64,000 bases of DNA from Nocardia brasiliensis NBRC 14402. Lineage in GTDB: Bacteria > Actinomycetota > Actinomycetes > Mycobacteriales > Mycobacteriaceae. The position numbers and the translations under genes were made by a program. The first letter of the stretch is position 1. Each line of letters begins with the position of its first letter. The stretch covers positions 310,001-374,000 of the forward strand of contig NZ_BAFT02000057.1 of assembly GCF_000308475.2 (NCBI RefSeq). Reading direction: 5' to 3'. Shown piece after piece: positions 51,675 through 61,371 of this stretch. The notes beneath the pieces were generated by a model that was given only the letters and a program-made list of their open reading frames with translations, was not told where the DNA came from and searched no databases.

Positions 51675-51749
51675 GTGGATCCTCTCCTTTTTGATCGTCG
51701 TCGATCTCGATGGAGTGGTTCACCGCGGCAGCGCCGCGGCGAGTAGTCG

Positions 51750-54700
51750 TTACCCGGAGGGGTGGGTCCGAAACCGCGGTCGAGCCGTCGCCGCAACATC
51801 GTCGTTCTCGTTGGCCGCGGCGCAGCGGCGGTCCGCGCCGGGTAACAGCGCAGGTAGCAGGGTTGCGCCCAGGGTCGCCGCGGCGGCGGAGCCGGTCGCG
51901 ATGGTCCAGCCGAACGGTCCCAGCGGCGTACAGCCGAAGTAGGTGCAGAGGCCTGGCGTCATCACGACGGCGCCGAGGACGCCCGCGCTGGCGGCAGTGG
52001 TCAACCAGACCAGGGGGCTGTGGTACCCGGAGACCAGTGTCTGCCCGAGCTGTGTGCCGATGAGCGCGACCAGTCCGATGGTGGCGGCCCGGCGTTCGCT
52101 GCCCGGGGTGTAGCGGCCGATCGTCCACGCGAGCGAGGCGCCACTGGCCGTGGCGATGCCGCGGGTCGCGATCATCCGGGTCAGATCGTCACCGATACTG
52201 GCCCTGGGGATTTCGGCGAGCTGTGCCGACCGGGTCCGCACCGCGGCGCTGGTGTCGTCAGGGTCGACGTCGCGGTGGTCCGGCGCCAGCGCGAGGGCCA
52301 GCGCGGGGAACATGTCGGTGAGCATGTTGACCAGCAGGAATTGGCGCGTGCCGAGCGGACCGCGGCCGCCGACGGCGGTACCGAAGAGGGTGAACGCGAC
52401 TTCGCCCGCGTTGCCGCCGACCAGTACACCGACGGCGTCGGTGATGCGCCGCCACATCCCGCGCCCTTCCACCATCGCGTGCAGTATCGCGGTCGGGTCC
52501 GGGTCGGTCAGCACCAGGTCGGCGGCATTGCGGGCGGCGGTGGAACCCTGTGCGGCCAAACCGATTCCGATGTCGGCGCTGCGGATCGCGGCGGCGTCGT
52601 TGCTGCCGTCGCCGGTCATGCCGACGACGTGGCCGTTGCGGCGCAGCGCGGTGACGATCCGGACCTTCTGCTCCGGGTCGACTCTGGCGAAAACGGTGCT
52701 GCGCTCGATCAATTCCGCTCGCGCGGTCTCGTCGCAACGGTCCAGATCCGCGCCGGTGACCACGGTTTCGACGGCGATGCCCAGCTGCCGCGCCGCGGCA
52801 ACGGCGGTCACCGGATGGTCACCGGTGATCATCCGGACGCTGATCTCGTTGTCCTGCAAGGCGGTGACCAGTGGGCGCGCCTGCGGACGCGGGGTGTCGG
52901 CGATGCCGAGGAACCCGAGCAGGGTGAGTTCGCCGACCGCGTCCTCGACCTCGTCGGGTGCGGCGGACAGGTCGCGGTGGGCGACGGCCAGGACCCGCAA
53001 CCCCTGCTCGGCGAGATCGCGTACCGCCGCGTCGGCCTGCGCCCGCAGCTCTCCGGAGAACGGCCTGCTCTGGTCCGCATGCACCCGAGTGCAGCGCGGC
53101 AGCACCACCTCGGGCGCGCCTTTGACCACCAATCGCAAACGGCGCGTGGTGTTTCCGAGCGCCGCGGCATAACCGCGGTTCGAGTCGAACGGGATCTCAT
53201 CGATCGGCTGCCAGCTGCCGTCGTCGATGGCTGCCGCGGCCGCCAGGACCGCGCGGTCGGTCGCATGGGTGACCGGCCCCGCGCTCGCATCAGGACAGGC
53301 CCGGGCCGCGGCGCGCAACAGCCGGCGGGCGGCCTCGGCTTCGGACCCGGCATCCCATAGTGCTTGGAGATCGGCGAGCTTGGTCAAGCGCAAACGACCC
53401 TCGGTCAGGGTGCCGGTCTTGTCGAAGCAGAGGGTGTCCACCCGCCCGAGCGCTTCGACGGTGCGGCTCGCCCGCACCAGCACCCCGTAGCGTGAAAGCC
53501 GCCGCGCGGCCGCCAATTGCGCGACGGTGGCCACCAGCGGAAGTCCTTCCGGTACCGCCGAGACGGCCACGGCCACCCCGTCCGCGATCGCGCCCCGCAG
53601 CGTGCGGCCGCGGATCCCGCCGAGCGCGCTGACAATGGCCCCGCCGGTCAAGGTGAGTGGCAGCGCCCGGTCGGTCAGTTCGCGCAATTGCGCTTGTACA
53701 CCGCCTTTTTCGGGTGCTTGCACACCCGCACTCGCCCGGCCGACCTGGGTGTTGGCGCCGACCGCGACGACGACGGCGCGCCCGGCACCGTTCACCACCG
53801 TGCTGCCTTCGTAGACCATGCAGGCCCGGTCGCCCGGCGCCGCGCCCGGCGTGGCCGTCCGTTGCTTCTGCACCGTGACCGATTCACCGGTGAGCCCGGA
53901 CTCGTCCATTTCGAGATCGTCGACCTCGAGCAGCCGCGCATCGGCGGGCACCACCTCGCCCGCGCGGAGGACGAGTACATCGCCGACCTCGAGTTGCCCG
54001 GCGAGCAAACGGGTTTCGCCGACTGCCGCGGCGCGCGCCTCGTCCCGGTCGAGCACCCGGGCGGTGAGGCTTTCCGAATCGAGCAGGGTATGCAGCGCTG
54101 ACTCCGCGCGTTGCCGCTGCCGCGCGGACACGACGGCATTCACCGCGAGCACCGAGGAGAGCAGTATCGCGTCGGACGGTGAACCGAGGATTGCCGTGGC
54201 GACGGCGCCCACGCTGAGGATCGGGGTCAACGGGTCGGCCAGTTCGGTGCGCAGATGCCGCAGAAAGGTGGTCGTGCGGGCCACGCCGCCGGCCGGCGCA
54301 CCGGGTGCGGCCGGTGCGCGGTCGGCCACCGGTGTCGGGTGCGGCAACCTGGCCAGTGCCTCTTCGGGTTGCAGTGCGTGCCAGGGCAACAGGACCGGCG
54401 GGGACGGCGGCACCGGTGTGCGCAGTGCGCGGACCGCGGTGAACGAGCCGTGCACGAGACCGAGGAAATGCGCGCCCGCCATGGGGGAGGTGCGCGATCG
54501 GGGCGACACCGCCAGCAGCAGCCCGCTGAGTGCCGACGCCGACAGTGCCAGCGATCGGCCGCGCGCGCTGACCTGACGGGCGGGCGGGATGGTCGCCACC
54601 ACCCGCTGGACTTGACTCAGGTTGCGGCACAAAGCATCCGCGGTCCAGGGTGCTTGGTTGCGCGGATGCGCGAGGTCGAGCAGCCCGATGGCCACATCGG

Positions 54701-56357
54701 CCCGCGCGAGCGCCTTGTACGAGTGGGAGCCGAGCACGGCGACCACGTGGCCGTCGCCTTGCAACTCGTGCACCCGCTTGCTCAGCGAGGCGCTGGAGGG
54801 CACGAATTCGTCTACGAGCGAACGCAATTCGGCCGCGTCCCCGTTCGCTGCGAGTGTCACGCGGAGCCCGGCGCGGCGCGCCATGCTCAGCAGGGCATGC
54901 GCTTGCGGGTCGGGCTCACGGCCGACGCGTACCCGCCCGACACAGCGATCGCCCACGCGCAACTCCCGGCGCGCCGGACGGACGGTGGCACCGCGATCCG
55001 GCGTCCCGCTCTTCGGGTGCACCAGGCGTGCCGCGGCGGAATCCGCCGACCCGGATCGCGTGGGCGGGCCGCTGTCTTTCGGTGGCGACCACAGCAAGCG
55101 CTGCGCGGCACTCCATACGTCCACGATCGACCAGTCCGGGTCGGTGGACTCGGCATCGAGCACCACTCGGCGTTCGGTGAGCAAGGTCTCGCCCTCGATG
55201 AGCAGCGCGGTGACCCGGTCGAGCCGACGCCACGCCATCGGGTCGAGCGTCAATACACCCGCGCGGGCCAACTGCATGGTGACCGTCGCGGCGTACGCCT
55301 CGCGGCAGCCGCGCGCGGCTTTCGGCGCACCGAGCACGAGCGCGTTGACGGCGTCACCGGTATCGCCGAGCGTGGCCATGGCGGCGGCGCCGAGCAAAGT
55401 CGCCGAGCCGGTCTCGTCGGCGACCTGCTCGATCGGGCCCGGTGGCAGGTCGGCCGGGCGCGCATACGGCGGCAACGGCTCGGCGACACCGGGATGATCG
55501 CGGTTGACGAGTTCGGCTTCCCAGCTCTGCCAGGTGCTGCGGCGCGTGATCGCTTCCGCCAGCAGCAGTGCGCGTTGGGCCGTGTCGAGCAGCAGCGTGG
55601 GTATCCCGTCGGTCGCGCGCTCGCCGAGGGCGGTGCCGACCGCCGAGACGAGGGTCAACGCGAGATCGGTTCGGGTCCGCCCCAGCCATTGCTCGAGCCG
55701 GCCACGGACGCGGGGCTGGGTCTCGGCGATCGAGGCCAGGGCGCGCGCCGCGCGCAAGGGTGGGCGCAGTGGCGGCGCGACTCCCGCCATCGAGATCGCG
55801 ATCGCGCATATCTCACCCGCCACCTGAATACCGGCCGCCAGCAGCGGTTCCCGGTCCGCCGGGTGGTCGCGAGCGCGATCCCAGTCGTGGCCGGCGACCT
55901 CGGTGGCCCGTTCGACCCGTTCCACCGCGGCGAGCAGTTCCGGCAGGTCCGCCGCGCCGCGGGCGAGGGTGGCGACCACGCGGCCGGTCACCGCGTTCAC
56001 CTGCCACCAGCGCACACCCGTGAGCCCCCGCAACTGCCGGTCCAGGGTCCGCGCGACGGTGCCTGCTTTGGCGCTGTCCAGTCCGCGTACTTCGATGGTG
56101 GCGCGGTCGTCGTGCACCGCCACCCGTCGTTGGCTGCGCTTCGGATGCGGATCGACCAGAGTCGCCAGCTCGTCGCGCAGCCGGCCGGTGTCGGCCACCT
56201 TGTCGGTCACGGTCTGCACCGCCTGCAGCGGCGCGACGGCGAGCTGACCCACCATGCCGGCCGCCTGCAATCCGTTGCGCCGCAAGGCCCCGGACACCGC
56301 GGTCATGGGCGCTTCGATCCACCAGCTCGGACTCAGATGACGTGTCGATAAGCCCAT
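51750..56357 (-). CDS. ctpI: very large P-type cation-transporting ATPase (CtpI-like)
   Basis: A 1535-residue P-type ATPase. The C-terminal 850 residues are the pump: actuator 'MDESGLTGESVTVQKQ', phosphorylation site 'DTLCFDKTGTLTEGRL' (Asp about residue 977), nucleotide domain 'VVKGAPEVVLPRC' and hinge 'GHVVGMTGDGSNDAAAIRSA'. The N-terminal 690 residues hold a heavy-metal-associated-like region and an inactive, pump-like repeat, as in mycobacterial CtpI (about 1630 residues). Synteny with rpmB supports the name. The transported ion is not settled for the family. ATG 56306 is an alternative start. It sits on the minus strand with no partner gene. Confidence 0.88.
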   Translation of the reverse strand: MGLSTRHLSPSWWIEAPMTAVSGALRRNGLQAAGMVGQLAVAPLQAVQTVTDKVADTGRLRDELATLVDPHPKRSQRRVAVHDDRATIEVRGLDSAKAGTVARTLDRQLRGLTGVRWWQVNAVTGRVVATLARGAADLPELLAAVERVERATEVAGHDWDRARDHPADREPLLAAGIQVAGEICAIAISMAGVAPPLRPPLRAARALASIAETQPRVRGRLEQWLGRTRTDLALTLVSAVGTALGERATDGIPTLLLDTAQRALLLAEAITRRSTWQSWEAELVNRDHPGVAEPLPPYARPADLPPGPIEQVADETGSATLLGAAAMATLGDTGDAVNALVLGAPKAARGCREAYAATVTMQLARAGVLTLDPMAWRRLDRVTALLIEGETLLTERRVVLDAESTDPDWSIVDVWSAAQRLLWSPPKDSGPPTRSGSADSAAARLVHPKSGTPDRGATVRPARRELRVGDRCVGRVRVGREPDPQAHALLSMARRAGLRVTLAANGDAAELRSLVDEFVPSSASLSKRVHELQGDGHVVAVLGSHSYKALARADVAIGLLDLAHPRNQAPWTADALCRNLSQVQRVVATIPPARQVSARGRSLALSASALSGLLLAVSPRSRTSPMAGAHFLGLVHGSFTAVRALRTPVPPSPPVLLPWHALQPEEALARLPHPTPVADRAPAAPGAPAGGVARTTTFLRHLRTELADPLTPILSVGAVATAILGSPSDAILLSSVLAVNAVVSARQRQRAESALHTLLDSESLTARVLDRDEARAAAVGETRLLAGQLEVGDVLVLRAGEVVPADARLLEVDDLEMDESGLTGESVTVQKQRTATPGAAPGDRACMVYEGSTVVNGAGRAVVVAVGANTQVGRASAGVQAPEKGGVQAQLRELTDRALPLTLTGGAIVSALGGIRGRTLRGAIADGVAVAVSAVPEGLPLVATVAQLAAARRLSRYGVLVRASRTVEALGRVDTLCFDKTGTLTEGRLRLTKLADLQALWDAGSEAEAARRLLRAAARACPDASAGPVTHATDRAVLAAAAAIDDGSWQPIDEIPFDSNRGYAAALGNTTRRLRLVVKGAPEVVLPRCTRVHADQSRPFSGELRAQADAAVRDLAEQGLRVLAVAHRDLSAAPDEVEDAVGELTLLGFLGIADTPRPQARPLVTALQDNEISVRMITGDHPVTAVAAARQLGIAVETVVTGADLDRCDETARAELIERSTVFARVDPEQKVRIVTALRRNGHVVGMTGDGSNDAAAIRSADIGIGLAAQGSTAARNAADLVLTDPDPTAILHAMVEGRGMWRRITDAVGVLVGGNAGEVAFTLFGTAVGGRGPLGTRQFLLVNMLTDMFPALALALAPDHRDVDPDDTSAAVRTRSAQLAEIPRASIGDDLTRMIATRGIATASGASLAWTIGRYTPGSERRAATIGLVALIGTQLGQTLVSGYHSPLVWLTTAASAGVLGAVVMTPGLCTYFGCTPLGPFGWTIATGSAAAATLGATLLPALLPGADRRCAAANENDDVAATARPRFRTHPSG

Positions 56358-56512
56358 ATCGGGCAGCTACCCAACAGCCTTGTCGATAAACGGGCGCCCA
56401 CGCCGTTTATGGTGACCTTGTCGACCCCCACCTCCGCGATCGACGCCCGCGCCGCGGTCAGCAGGCGCTGCCGATTGCACACGGCATCCGCGCGCTCTGC
56501 GAGACTGCGGGG

Positions 56513-57982
56513 ATGAGCACTGCGGTAGCGGAGACCGGAACGTCGGGTGCGTTGTTGCTCGGCATCGACATCGGTACTACTGCGGTGAAAGTGGTCGCGT
56601 TCACCGCGGCCGGAGCGCAGGTGGCGGCGCATACGACGCCGTACCCGATCAGCAGGCCGAAACCCGGCTGGGCCGAACAGGATCCGATGGACTGGTGGCG
56701 GGGCTGTGTCGACGGGATGCGTGCCGTGCTGTCGGCGGTGCCCGCGGGTGCGGTGCGGGCGATCGGGCTGGCCAGTCAGGTCAATACCCATGTGTGCGTG
56801 GATGATCGGCTGACGCCGCTGGCACCGGCGATCATCTGGCAGGACCAGCGCTGTGCCGAGATCGCCCGGGAATTCGACGCCCGCTTCGACGATGCGGACA
56901 AGGTGCGGATCTGGGGATCCGCGATCACCCTCGACGCGTCGTTCGTCGGCGCGCGGGCGCAATGGTTCGCGCGCACCGACCCGGACCTGTGGGCGCGGAC
57001 GCGCTGGGTGCTGGGGCCCAAGGATTTCGTCGCCGCGAAACTGACCGGGCGGGTCGCGACGGATCTGCTGGCGGCGGTACGGGTGGCCGGGCCGGACGGA
57101 TATCTGGCCGAGGCGGTGGCGCTCGTCGACGGACTCGAAGAGCGGTTGCCGGAGATCCTGGCTCCGGAGGCCACGGTGGGACGGGTCGACGGCGCGGACG
57201 TGGTGGTGGGCACGATGGACGCCTACAGTGCGGTGTTCGGCACCCGTACCACCGAGCCTGGGCGCGGAATGGTCTCGTGCGGAACGTCATTGGTCGTCGC
57301 GGGGGCTGCCGCGCAGGCGCACCCGGCGGGCGGGATCGTCACCTTCCCGCCGCGCTCCGGACTGTATGTCCATGCCGGGCCGACACAGGCGGGCGGGGAC
57401 GCCGTGCGCTGGTGGAGCCAGGTGTCCGGGCTGAGTACGGCGGAAGTCTTCGAATCGGCCGCAGCGGGCGCGCCCGGCGTGCTCTTCACGCCCTATCTGG
57501 CGGGTGAACGGGCGCCGTTGTGGGACGCCGAGGTTCGCGCGAGCTTTCTCGGGATGAGTTCGGCGACAACGACGGCGGATATGTCGCTCGCGGTGCTGCA
57601 CGGGGTCGCGATGTCCGCCCGGCACGTGCTCGAATCCGTCGAGACCGCCTGCGGATTCGAGATTCCCAGCGTGACGTTCTCGGGTGGTGGGGCGCGCAGC
57701 GCGTTATGGGGGCAGATCCACGCCGACGTGCTGGAGCGTCCGGTCGAACGATTGCGGGTACCCGACAGCGCGGCGTTGGGCGCGGCTCTGCTGGGTGCCG
57801 TAGGCGCGGGCATCTACCCGGACGTGACCGCGGCGGCGCGCGCGGCGGTCGCGGTGGACCGGTCGTTCGCTCCGGCGGCTCCGGTGGGTCGGTTGCGTGG
57901 CCTGTACGAGAGTTACCGATCGGTGCATGCCGCCCTGCGCGACCTGCACTCCGAACTGGCGCTGTGGCACCGGCTCAGCTGA
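56513..57982 (+). CDS. FGGY family carbohydrate kinase (xylulokinase-like)
   Basis: A 489-residue sugar kinase. The N-terminal phosphate-binding motif 'LLLGIDIGTTAVKVVAFTAA' and 'PGWAEQDPMDWWRGCVDGMR' are typical, and the C-terminal FGGY signature region includes 'VTFSGGGARSALWGQIHADV'. It probably phosphorylates xylulose or a related polyol with ATP. ATG 56513 fits the family N-terminus. Its end overlaps the convergent TetR gene by eight bases. No sugar transporter or isomerase is adjacent. Confidence 0.88.
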   Translation: MSTAVAETGTSGALLLGIDIGTTAVKVVAFTAAGAQVAAHTTPYPISRPKPGWAEQDPMDWWRGCVDGMRAVLSAVPAGAVRAIGLASQVNTHVCVDDRLTPLAPAIIWQDQRCAEIAREFDARFDDADKVRIWGSAITLDASFVGARAQWFARTDPDLWARTRWVLGPKDFVAAKLTGRVATDLLAAVRVAGPDGYLAEAVALVDGLEERLPEILAPEATVGRVDGADVVVGTMDAYSAVFGTRTTEPGRGMVSCGTSLVVAGAAAQAHPAGGIVTFPPRSGLYVHAGPTQAGGDAVRWWSQVSGLSTAEVFESAAAGAPGVLFTPYLAGERAPLWDAEVRASFLGMSSATTTADMSLAVLHGVAMSARHVLESVETACGFEIPSVTFSGGGARSALWGQIHADVLERPVERLRVPDSAALGAALLGAVGAGIYPDVTAAARAAVAVDRSFAPAAPVGRLRGLYESYRSVHAALRDLHSELALWHRLS

Positions 57983-58553
57983 ATTCGGCGACGCTCCAGG
58001 CGGCCTCGATCATCTGGAAGATCTCGTCCACCGCGGCGGCCGGATCGGGCGCCTCACGGGCCACGGAATAGGCGTCGATCACGAACCTGGCGATGGTCCG
58101 GCAGGCCACCGGCGTCCGGGACAGGCCGAGGTCGGTGGCGATGGCGGTGGCCAGCGACTCCGCGTGCCGCAGCCGCATCGTTTTCTCATACTCCCGCAGG
58201 GCGGCCGAGTCGTCGATCATCTTCCAGATGAGCGCGACGTCCGGCCCGGTGCAGTGCTGCACCAGGGCGTGGATTTCGCGACGCAGCGCGTGCATGAGCG
58301 TTTCGCCCGCCGGCCGGTTGGTGGCCGCCTGCAGCAGGCGCTGCTCGAAGTCGTCGTCCCGCTCGAAGACCAAGGCCTCTTTCGAGGCGAAGTGTGAGAA
58401 GAGGGTCGTGACGGCCACATCGGCCTCGGCCGCCACGTCCCGGATGCCGACCGCGTCGTACCCGCGCTCGGAGAACAGTCGCAGCGCGGTATCGGCGATA
58501 TTCTGGCGGGTCGCGGCCTTCTTACGCGCACGACGCCCGAGCGGCACGGTCAT
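57975..58553 (-). CDS. TetR family transcriptional regulator
   Basis: A 192-residue TetR protein. The DNA-binding part has 'NIADTALRLFSERGYDAVGI' and 'RDVAAEADVAVTTLFSHFAS', ending 'KEALVFERD'. The stop region overlaps the end of the sugar kinase gene on the other strand. A 10-base palindrome lies 33 bases before its start and may be its own operator. Confidence 0.9.
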   Translation of the reverse strand: MTVPLGRRARKKAATRQNIADTALRLFSERGYDAVGIRDVAAEADVAVTTLFSHFASKEALVFERDDDFEQRLLQAATNRPAGETLMHALRREIHALVQHCTGPDVALIWKMIDDSAALREYEKTMRLRHAESLATAIATDLGLSRTPVACRTIARFVIDAYSVAREAPDPAAAVDEIFQMIEAAWSVAEFS

Positions 58554-58585
58554 TTTCGGATGCTAGCAAATACGAAATCTCAGCA

Positions 58586-58595
58586 GTTTCGAAAC
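58586..58595. promoter_or_regulatory. palindrome upstream of TetR gene
   Basis: GTTTCGAAAC is a perfect 10-base palindrome in an A+T-richer stretch between the TetR start (58553) and the end of the secreted-protein gene (58630). It is a candidate autoregulatory operator half of a longer site. Confidence 0.4.
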
Positions 58596-58629
58596 ACTAA
58601 CCGTTACGTGACAGCTGACCCGTCGTGCT

Positions 58630-59124
58630 TCAACTCATGAGGACGCCGGACCGGAAGCCGCCGCCGGTGGCGTAGAGCGAGAAGGCGTGGCCTTTCGCGG
58701 TGCAGGAAAGGCCGGGGCCCGAGTAGTGCCCGCCGGTCGCGACGCAGGTTGCGCCGCCGTGCGCGACCTCGATACTGGCGTAGCCTGCACCGGTCTTGAC
58801 CTCGCTCATCGGGGGATTTCCGCCCGGCAGGGTGAACGCCTTGGGCGTGACGCCTGGATGGGCGGGTAGTTCCGGCTGGTCGATGATGACCTGATTGATC
58901 GGGACCGGCAGCGGTAACCAGGTGTCGCCCACCGCGACGGCGGGCACGCGATTCGGTGTCACATCGCAGCCGACGATGCCGTCGGCGGTGATCGCGCAGT
59001 CCACCTCGTCGCCGTAGCTGAAGTAGACGGTGTCGGGGGTGACGGCCTGCGCCGATGTCGTGCTCAGCAGGGGTGCCGCGGCGACCGCGACGGCGATCCC
59101 CGCCAGCTTTGCGGTGATGTTCAT
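58630..59124 (-). CDS. secreted protein of unknown function
   Basis: A 164-residue exported protein. The signal peptide 'MNITAKLAGIAVAVAAAPLL' is cut after 'TTSAQA'. The mature part has four Cys ('EVDCAITADGIVGCDVTP' and 'GATCVATGG...LSCTAKG') and a C-terminal 'AFSLYATGGGFRSGVLMS'. The same fold-like pattern recurs in many Nocardia secreted proteins, and its role is unknown. Confidence 0.75.
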   Translation of the reverse strand: MNITAKLAGIAVAVAAAPLLSTTSAQAVTPDTVYFSYGDEVDCAITADGIVGCDVTPNRVPAVAVGDTWLPLPVPINQVIIDQPELPAHPGVTPKAFTLPGGNPPMSEVKTGAGYASIEVAHGGATCVATGGHYSGPGLSCTAKGHAFSLYATGGGFRSGVLMS

Positions 59125-59311
59125 GCACACTCCTCGATCGGATCAAACGATGCTCGGGCGTCGAGTCGGGCAGTTCTTCTGGTAGCTGAAACATAGCTGA
59201 AATTCCTGTCGCGGCCCAGAGGCTATCGGGGAGGGGCCGTGCCTCAGCGGAGTTGACAAGGGCTGTGCGGGTTTTCGCGCGGCCTGCGGCGGGTCTGCGA
59301 CGCTGGCGGAC

Positions 59312-59671
59312 ATGAGTGAGATCGAGAGCCGGGTGGGCATTTCGCGGCCGGAGGACGTGATCGACGTGTTCGTCGAACTGGTGGCGGCAGGGGACGCGGC
59401 AGGACTGGCCGCGCTGTACGAACCCGACGCCGTACTCGCGATACCCGGTGGTCCGGTGGTCAGTGGCATCCCGGCGATCCGCGAGGCCTACGCGCAATTC
59501 CTCGCCACCGGACCGGTTTTCGAGATCGGTGCGCGACAGCAACCGCTGGTGATGGGTGATATCGCACTGAGCGCGCATCAGTGGCCCAACGGCGAGATCA
59601 CCGTGGACGTGCTGCGCCGGCAGCCCGACGGCAGCTGGCTGTGTGTGATCAGCCAGCCGAAGGTCAACTGA
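59312..59671 (+). CDS. SnoaL-like/NTF2-like protein
   Basis: A 119-residue small cone-shaped fold protein. 'VIDVFVELVAAGDAAGLAAL' and 'YEPDAVLAIPGGPVVSGIPA' are the typical N-terminal helices and strand, and 'DVLRRQPDGSWLCVISQPKV' the final hairpin. Such proteins are ketosteroid-isomerase- or polyketide-cyclase-like or have no known activity. It stands alone. Confidence 0.82.
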   Translation: MSEIESRVGISRPEDVIDVFVELVAAGDAAGLAALYEPDAVLAIPGGPVVSGIPAIREAYAQFLATGPVFEIGARQQPLVMGDIALSAHQWPNGEITVDVLRRQPDGSWLCVISQPKVN

Positions 59672-59918
59672 GCGTCGCCCGCGCGGTCCGCCCCGGGTCG
59701 CTGACCGTCGGCTCGGCCGGTGCGGCGAGGGTCACAGTGCGGCGCCGAGCAGGCGGAATGCCGGGTGTCTCGAGAATCGAAGTTTCGGGGCACAGCTCAT
59801 GGCTACCCCTCAGAGAACGCCGGTGCCGACCGCCGCTGTGGCATGTCGACGGTCGGCCTGCGTTTCCGGAGTCCGCCGCACCGGCTGACTCGCACGACAG
59901 CGGGAAGGAACCAGACAT

Positions 59919-60215
59919 ATGTTGATGCTCACCCCCACCGCCATCGAGGTTGTCCGCACCATCACCTCCGCCGACGGCACGCCGCAGGAGGCGGGCCTGC
60001 GCATCTCCACCACCGACGGCGCCGAGACCTTGCAGCTCGAGGTCGCCGCGGCGCCGGGCGCTCAGGACCAGGTCCTCAACGCCGACGGCTCCCGAATCTT
60101 CCTCGACCAGCAGGCCGCCGCCTTCCTGGATGACAAGGTCCTCGACACCGGCACCGACGCCAACGGCGAGGGCGGCTTCGTCATCGCCATGCAGGGCGGC
60201 GCGGCCGGCGTCTGA
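59919..60215 (+). CDS. HesB/IscA-like protein lacking cysteines
   Basis: A 98-residue protein resembling the HesB/IscA fold: 'LTPTAIEVVRTITSADGTPQ', 'AGLRISTTDGAETLQLEVAA' and 'QVLNADGSRIFLDQQAAAFL'. True IscA proteins bind iron-sulfur clusters with three Cys; none is present here, so it cannot do so the same way. GGAAGGA lies before ATG 59919. Mycobacteria and Nocardia carry such Cys-free forms, of unknown function. Confidence 0.75.
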   Translation: MLMLTPTAIEVVRTITSADGTPQEAGLRISTTDGAETLQLEVAAAPGAQDQVLNADGSRIFLDQQAAAFLDDKVLDTGTDANGEGGFVIAMQGGAAGV

Positions 60216-60222
60216 CCTGGCC

Positions 60223-61287
60223 TCAGCGGTCGGCGGCCACGGCTTCGAGCAGCGAGTAGGGCGCGGCCGCGAGCAGCGGTGTCACCGAGGTGAGCCGCAG
60301 CCCCGCCCGCGCGCACAGGTCCGCGAAATCCGCGCGGGTGCGTTCCCGGCCGCCGACATTGACCAGCATGTTGAGGTCGCTGAGATAGGTGATCCCGCCG
60401 TCGGCGCTGTCGGCGGCGGGATCGACGACAGCGGGCAGCACCGGTTCCACGATCAGCACGAGACCGTCCTGCGGCAGCGCCTCGCGACAGTGCCGCAGGA
60501 TGGTGACGGCCTGTTCGTCGGTCCAATCGTGCAGCACGCTCTTGATCAGATAGAGGTCCGAGCCCGTCGGCACCGCACGGAAGAAGTCGCCGGCGGCGAG
60601 CGTGCAGCGGTCGCCGACACCGTTGTCCGCCAACGTTTTCGGTGCTTGGGCCAAACCCTCCTCGGTATCGAAGACGACGCCGCGCAGCCCCGGATGCGCG
60701 GCCAGTACGGCGGCGAGCAAGGTGCCGTCACCACCGCCGACATCGGTGACCGAACGGAACCGGCCGAAATCGAACGCTGTCGGCAACGCGGCAGCCGTCT
60801 CCGCGACCGCCTGGCTCATCGCCGCATTGAATTCGGCGGACAGCTCGGGACGTTCGGCGAGATGGCTGAAGAAATCGGTGCCGAACACCCGGTCGAACGC
60901 GATGTCACCGGTGCGGATGCTGCCGTCCAGATGTTCCCAGGCCCGGACGATCGCCGGGTCGGTGAACATGCGGACGAACGACGTCAGCGACTCCGGGTTG
61001 CCCGGATCGAGCAGCGCCCCTGCGGAAGTCGAGGTGAATGAACCCGGCTCGTGTTCGGTCAGCAGTCCCAAGCCGGCCAGCGCACGCAGCAGCCGGAGCG
61101 TGGGTTCGGGTGCGGTCCCGGCCGCCGCGGCCACCTCGGCGGCCTGCCGCGGCGTGCTGCCGAGCAGTGGAACTATCTTCAATTCGATTGCGCTGCGCAG
61201 GGTTTGCGCGGCGAAACTGCCGAAGGCGAGCCGTACGATCAGGTCGCGGTCGGCGATTTCGGTTGCTCGGACATCGGTGTCGGGCAT
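60223..61287 (-). CDS. SAM-dependent O-methyltransferase with dimerisation domain
   Basis: A 354-residue methyltransferase of the plant-type O-methyltransferase family. The N-terminal winged-helix dimerisation domain has 'AIELKIVPLLGSTPRQAAEV' and 'EPTLRLLRALAGLGLLTEHE'. The catalytic domain has motif I 'VTDVGGGDGTLLAAVLAAHP' and the catalytic His in 'KSVLHDWTDEQAVTILRHCR'. Substrates are small hydroxylated molecules. ATG 61287 has AGGAAAA upstream. It lies 84 bases downstream of the AraC gene on the same strand. Confidence 0.88.
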   Translation of the reverse strand: MPDTDVRATEIADRDLIVRLAFGSFAAQTLRSAIELKIVPLLGSTPRQAAEVAAAAGTAPEPTLRLLRALAGLGLLTEHEPGSFTSTSAGALLDPGNPESLTSFVRMFTDPAIVRAWEHLDGSIRTGDIAFDRVFGTDFFSHLAERPELSAEFNAAMSQAVAETAAALPTAFDFGRFRSVTDVGGGDGTLLAAVLAAHPGLRGVVFDTEEGLAQAPKTLADNGVGDRCTLAAGDFFRAVPTGSDLYLIKSVLHDWTDEQAVTILRHCREALPQDGLVLIVEPVLPAVVDPAADSADGGITYLSDLNMLVNVGGRERTRADFADLCARAGLRLTSVTPLLAAAPYSLLEAVAADR

Positions 61288-61371
61288 GGTTGTTTTCCTG
61301 TCTTCTCGGGTTGGCAACGCGCACAACGGAGTACGAAGGCGCAGCGATACGGATGGGAGCCGGGACGTGGC

